Assembly: GCA_964020155.1 (NCBI GenBank)
Contig: OZ026549.1
Coordinates: 765,133 to 829,132 of the forward strand
DNA from: Chondrilla cf. caribensis
Lineage: Eukaryota > Porifera > Demospongiae > Chondrillida > Chondrillidae
Reading direction: 5' to 3'
Length of the DNA stretch: 64,000 nt
The notes under the pieces were generated by a model. That model saw only the letters and a list, made by a program, of their open reading frames with translations. It made no database searches and had not been told where the DNA came from. Within the stretch, counting starts at the first letter, position 1. Each line of letters opens with the position of its first letter. Below are positions 63,101 to 64,000 of the stretch, piece after piece. The translations under genes were made by a program, and so were the position numbers.

Positions 63101-64000
63101 TACATATATATATATATATATATATATACGTATATAAAACGAGCACGCCTCATTTCAAGTGACCCATTGTCTTATTTAAAGTTATGTCAACAAATCAGTG
63201 TGTACATCCAAAATTTTAATGCTGTATCTGTCCTAGGGTGTTGTAGTGTTTGGTTTCACATTTTATTATTATTGTATGTTATGTATATATTTATATATGA
63301 TATAGTAATTATAATATAAAAAAAATAAAAAATAAAAAATAAAAATAAATATATATCTACAGTATATGTAATGTGTGTTCCTACATGCAACCGCAACAAT
63401 GATTTTATATTATATTTTATATTTTGTGTGAAGAAAGACGGCCAATTTCAAATGACAAGAATTTGAAATTGGGTGCTGAAGTTCCGATGAACGTAATAAC
63501 ATCAGCGAAGGTTCTTCCAAACCCAAGAAAGATGCCCAAGTAATTTAATAGTGTGGGGCAGCAGACCCACGAGTTTTTGTTTGTCATACTCAAGTATGCT
63601 TTTGCAATTACACTATGTACTAGTCTGGTAAAACATGTTACACTACTCACCATTGGATAGGAACAGGTAGTGGTAGATACCAGCACAATTCCCTTCAAAA
63701 TTTACAAAATTGTTGAAAGCTCTATCTCTTATGACTAAAGTAGCAGTAAATCCACTTATGATCTGATGAACATCTCCACTAGTGTTAGTTGATACATTGC
63801 GTCCATAATATGAGAACCTAGCCTGTCCACTGCTATTTGTACACTCAATCCTCCCATCTCCACTATCATTGTTTGGTGGTTGTAGTTGTTGTTTGTCAGT
63901 AATGACTCTCTCATGGAATATCAGTCTCCCATAACTGTGAACAACTTGCCCACCTAAAGTACACAGTATGAAGTAGACCAGTGTATCACCATGGGTATGT
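60175..64000 (-). CDS. Gene L: class I receptor with enlarged diverged LYAEV tail, 5' part beyond right edge
   Basis: Visible exons: 63651-63953 (Ig2), 62048-62338 (FN3-1), 61679-61978 (FN3-2), 61502-61615 and 61314-61397 (stalk), 60175-61031 (helix and tail). Leader and Ig1 lie beyond 64000. The two stalk exons are Thr/Ser/Pro-rich and longer than in the sisters (38 and 28 residues). The helix exon begins NPTTTPDTDVPVPTPIIGGAAGG. The tail is about 30 residues longer. It has VLYTTL, GQYDEV, a new KLYAQP, LLYANL followed by TVEKPKKKEKEKKPKEK, QLYAEV, LGYEPS and GLYAQV. So the number of LYA-type tyrosines rises from three to four and the spacer differs, with Glu/Lys-rich charged stretches likely to be helical. 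The start of the tail and the final 50 residues match the family closely, while the middle is diverged. Confidence 0.84.
62447..62985. mobile_element. Pogo/Tigger-like MITE with nested insertion, intron 3 of gene L
   Basis: Ends CAGTGGAACCTC and the inverse of CAGTGGAACCTCGAG, with TA on both sides. The interior has AGGACA-type blocks and is split by a second element at 62561-62870. Confidence 0.82.
62561..62870. mobile_element. GGGGCTGCC-family MITE nested in the pogo-like element
   Basis: A 310-base element that starts GGGGCTGCCGC and ends with the inverse GCGGCAGCCCC. Internally it has CTTCCGGTATGTAACGCTCG, a (TA)n stretch and GTAACCGCAACAATGAATTT. Best preserved of five copies. Confidence 0.82.
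63060..63569. mobile_element. Diverged GGGGCTGCC-family MITE in intron 3 of gene L
   Basis: Has the internal TTTCAACTTCCAGTAAGTTA and GCAACCGCAACAATGATTTT blocks and an end GTGTGGGGCAGCAGACCC, but is enlarged by (TA)n and A-rich sequence (63100-63360) and lacks a clear left end. Confidence 0.65.

Noticed and set aside
63060..63360. A-rich and (TA)n stretch considered as an origin or terminator
   Set aside because: It lies inside a diverged MITE in an intron; nothing else supports such a role in an animal genome.

Overview
The window is a piece of an animal genome. It is AT-rich, its genes are split into exons, and it carries (CA)n microsatellites, small inverted-repeat transposons and a tRNA-derived SINE. 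The proteins are type I membrane receptors with immunoglobulin-like (Ig) and fibronectin type III (FN3) domains, small symmetric phase-1 exons and tyrosine-motif tails. A non-bilaterian animal, most plausibly a demosponge, fits best; that is inference, because no species marker is present.

The whole window is one tandem array of twelve related receptor genes, all on the minus strand, spaced roughly 4.5 to 7 kb apart. I call them A to L from left to right. A (1-2433) is cut by the left edge and L (60175-64000) by the right edge; B to K are complete. Each of A to K starts with the same promoter (a TATTTAAA or TATTTAAG box 114 or 115 bases before the ATG) and nearly the same signal-peptide exon (MVKQTSxLWTVV). 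All genes whose 3' end is visible except K finish with one long exon. It encodes a transmembrane helix and a lysine-rich cytoplasmic tail with repeated LYAEV tyrosine motifs, and its stop codon is followed at once by a (TG)n tract.

Between these shared ends sit two kinds of ectodomain. Class I (A to F, K, L) is Ig-Ig-FN3-FN3 plus a Thr/Ser/Pro stalk. Class II (G to J) is Ig-Ig plus one FN3-like domain and a short stalk. The first Ig domain of both classes has an unusual WTCPxGPC loop, so they share ancestry. K has a class I ectodomain but a completely different short tail with a proline-rich stretch and other tyrosine motifs. L has an enlarged, diverged version of the LYAEV tail.

Several copies have local lesions that change splicing. 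A 4-base insertion sits in a D stalk exon, a deletion in an E stalk exon, a stop codon plus frameshift in the J stalk exon, and a relocated splice acceptor in C. In D, E and J, skipping the damaged exon keeps the reading frame because all introns are phase 1.

The layout resembles multigene families of paired or inhibitory immune receptors and the allorecognition complexes of other invertebrates: variable ectodomains, homogenised promoters and signalling tails, tandem duplication and exon modularity. The parallel is functional and structural; no direct orthology can be claimed from sequence reading alone. The most notable result is this clustered family of ITIM-like tail receptors.
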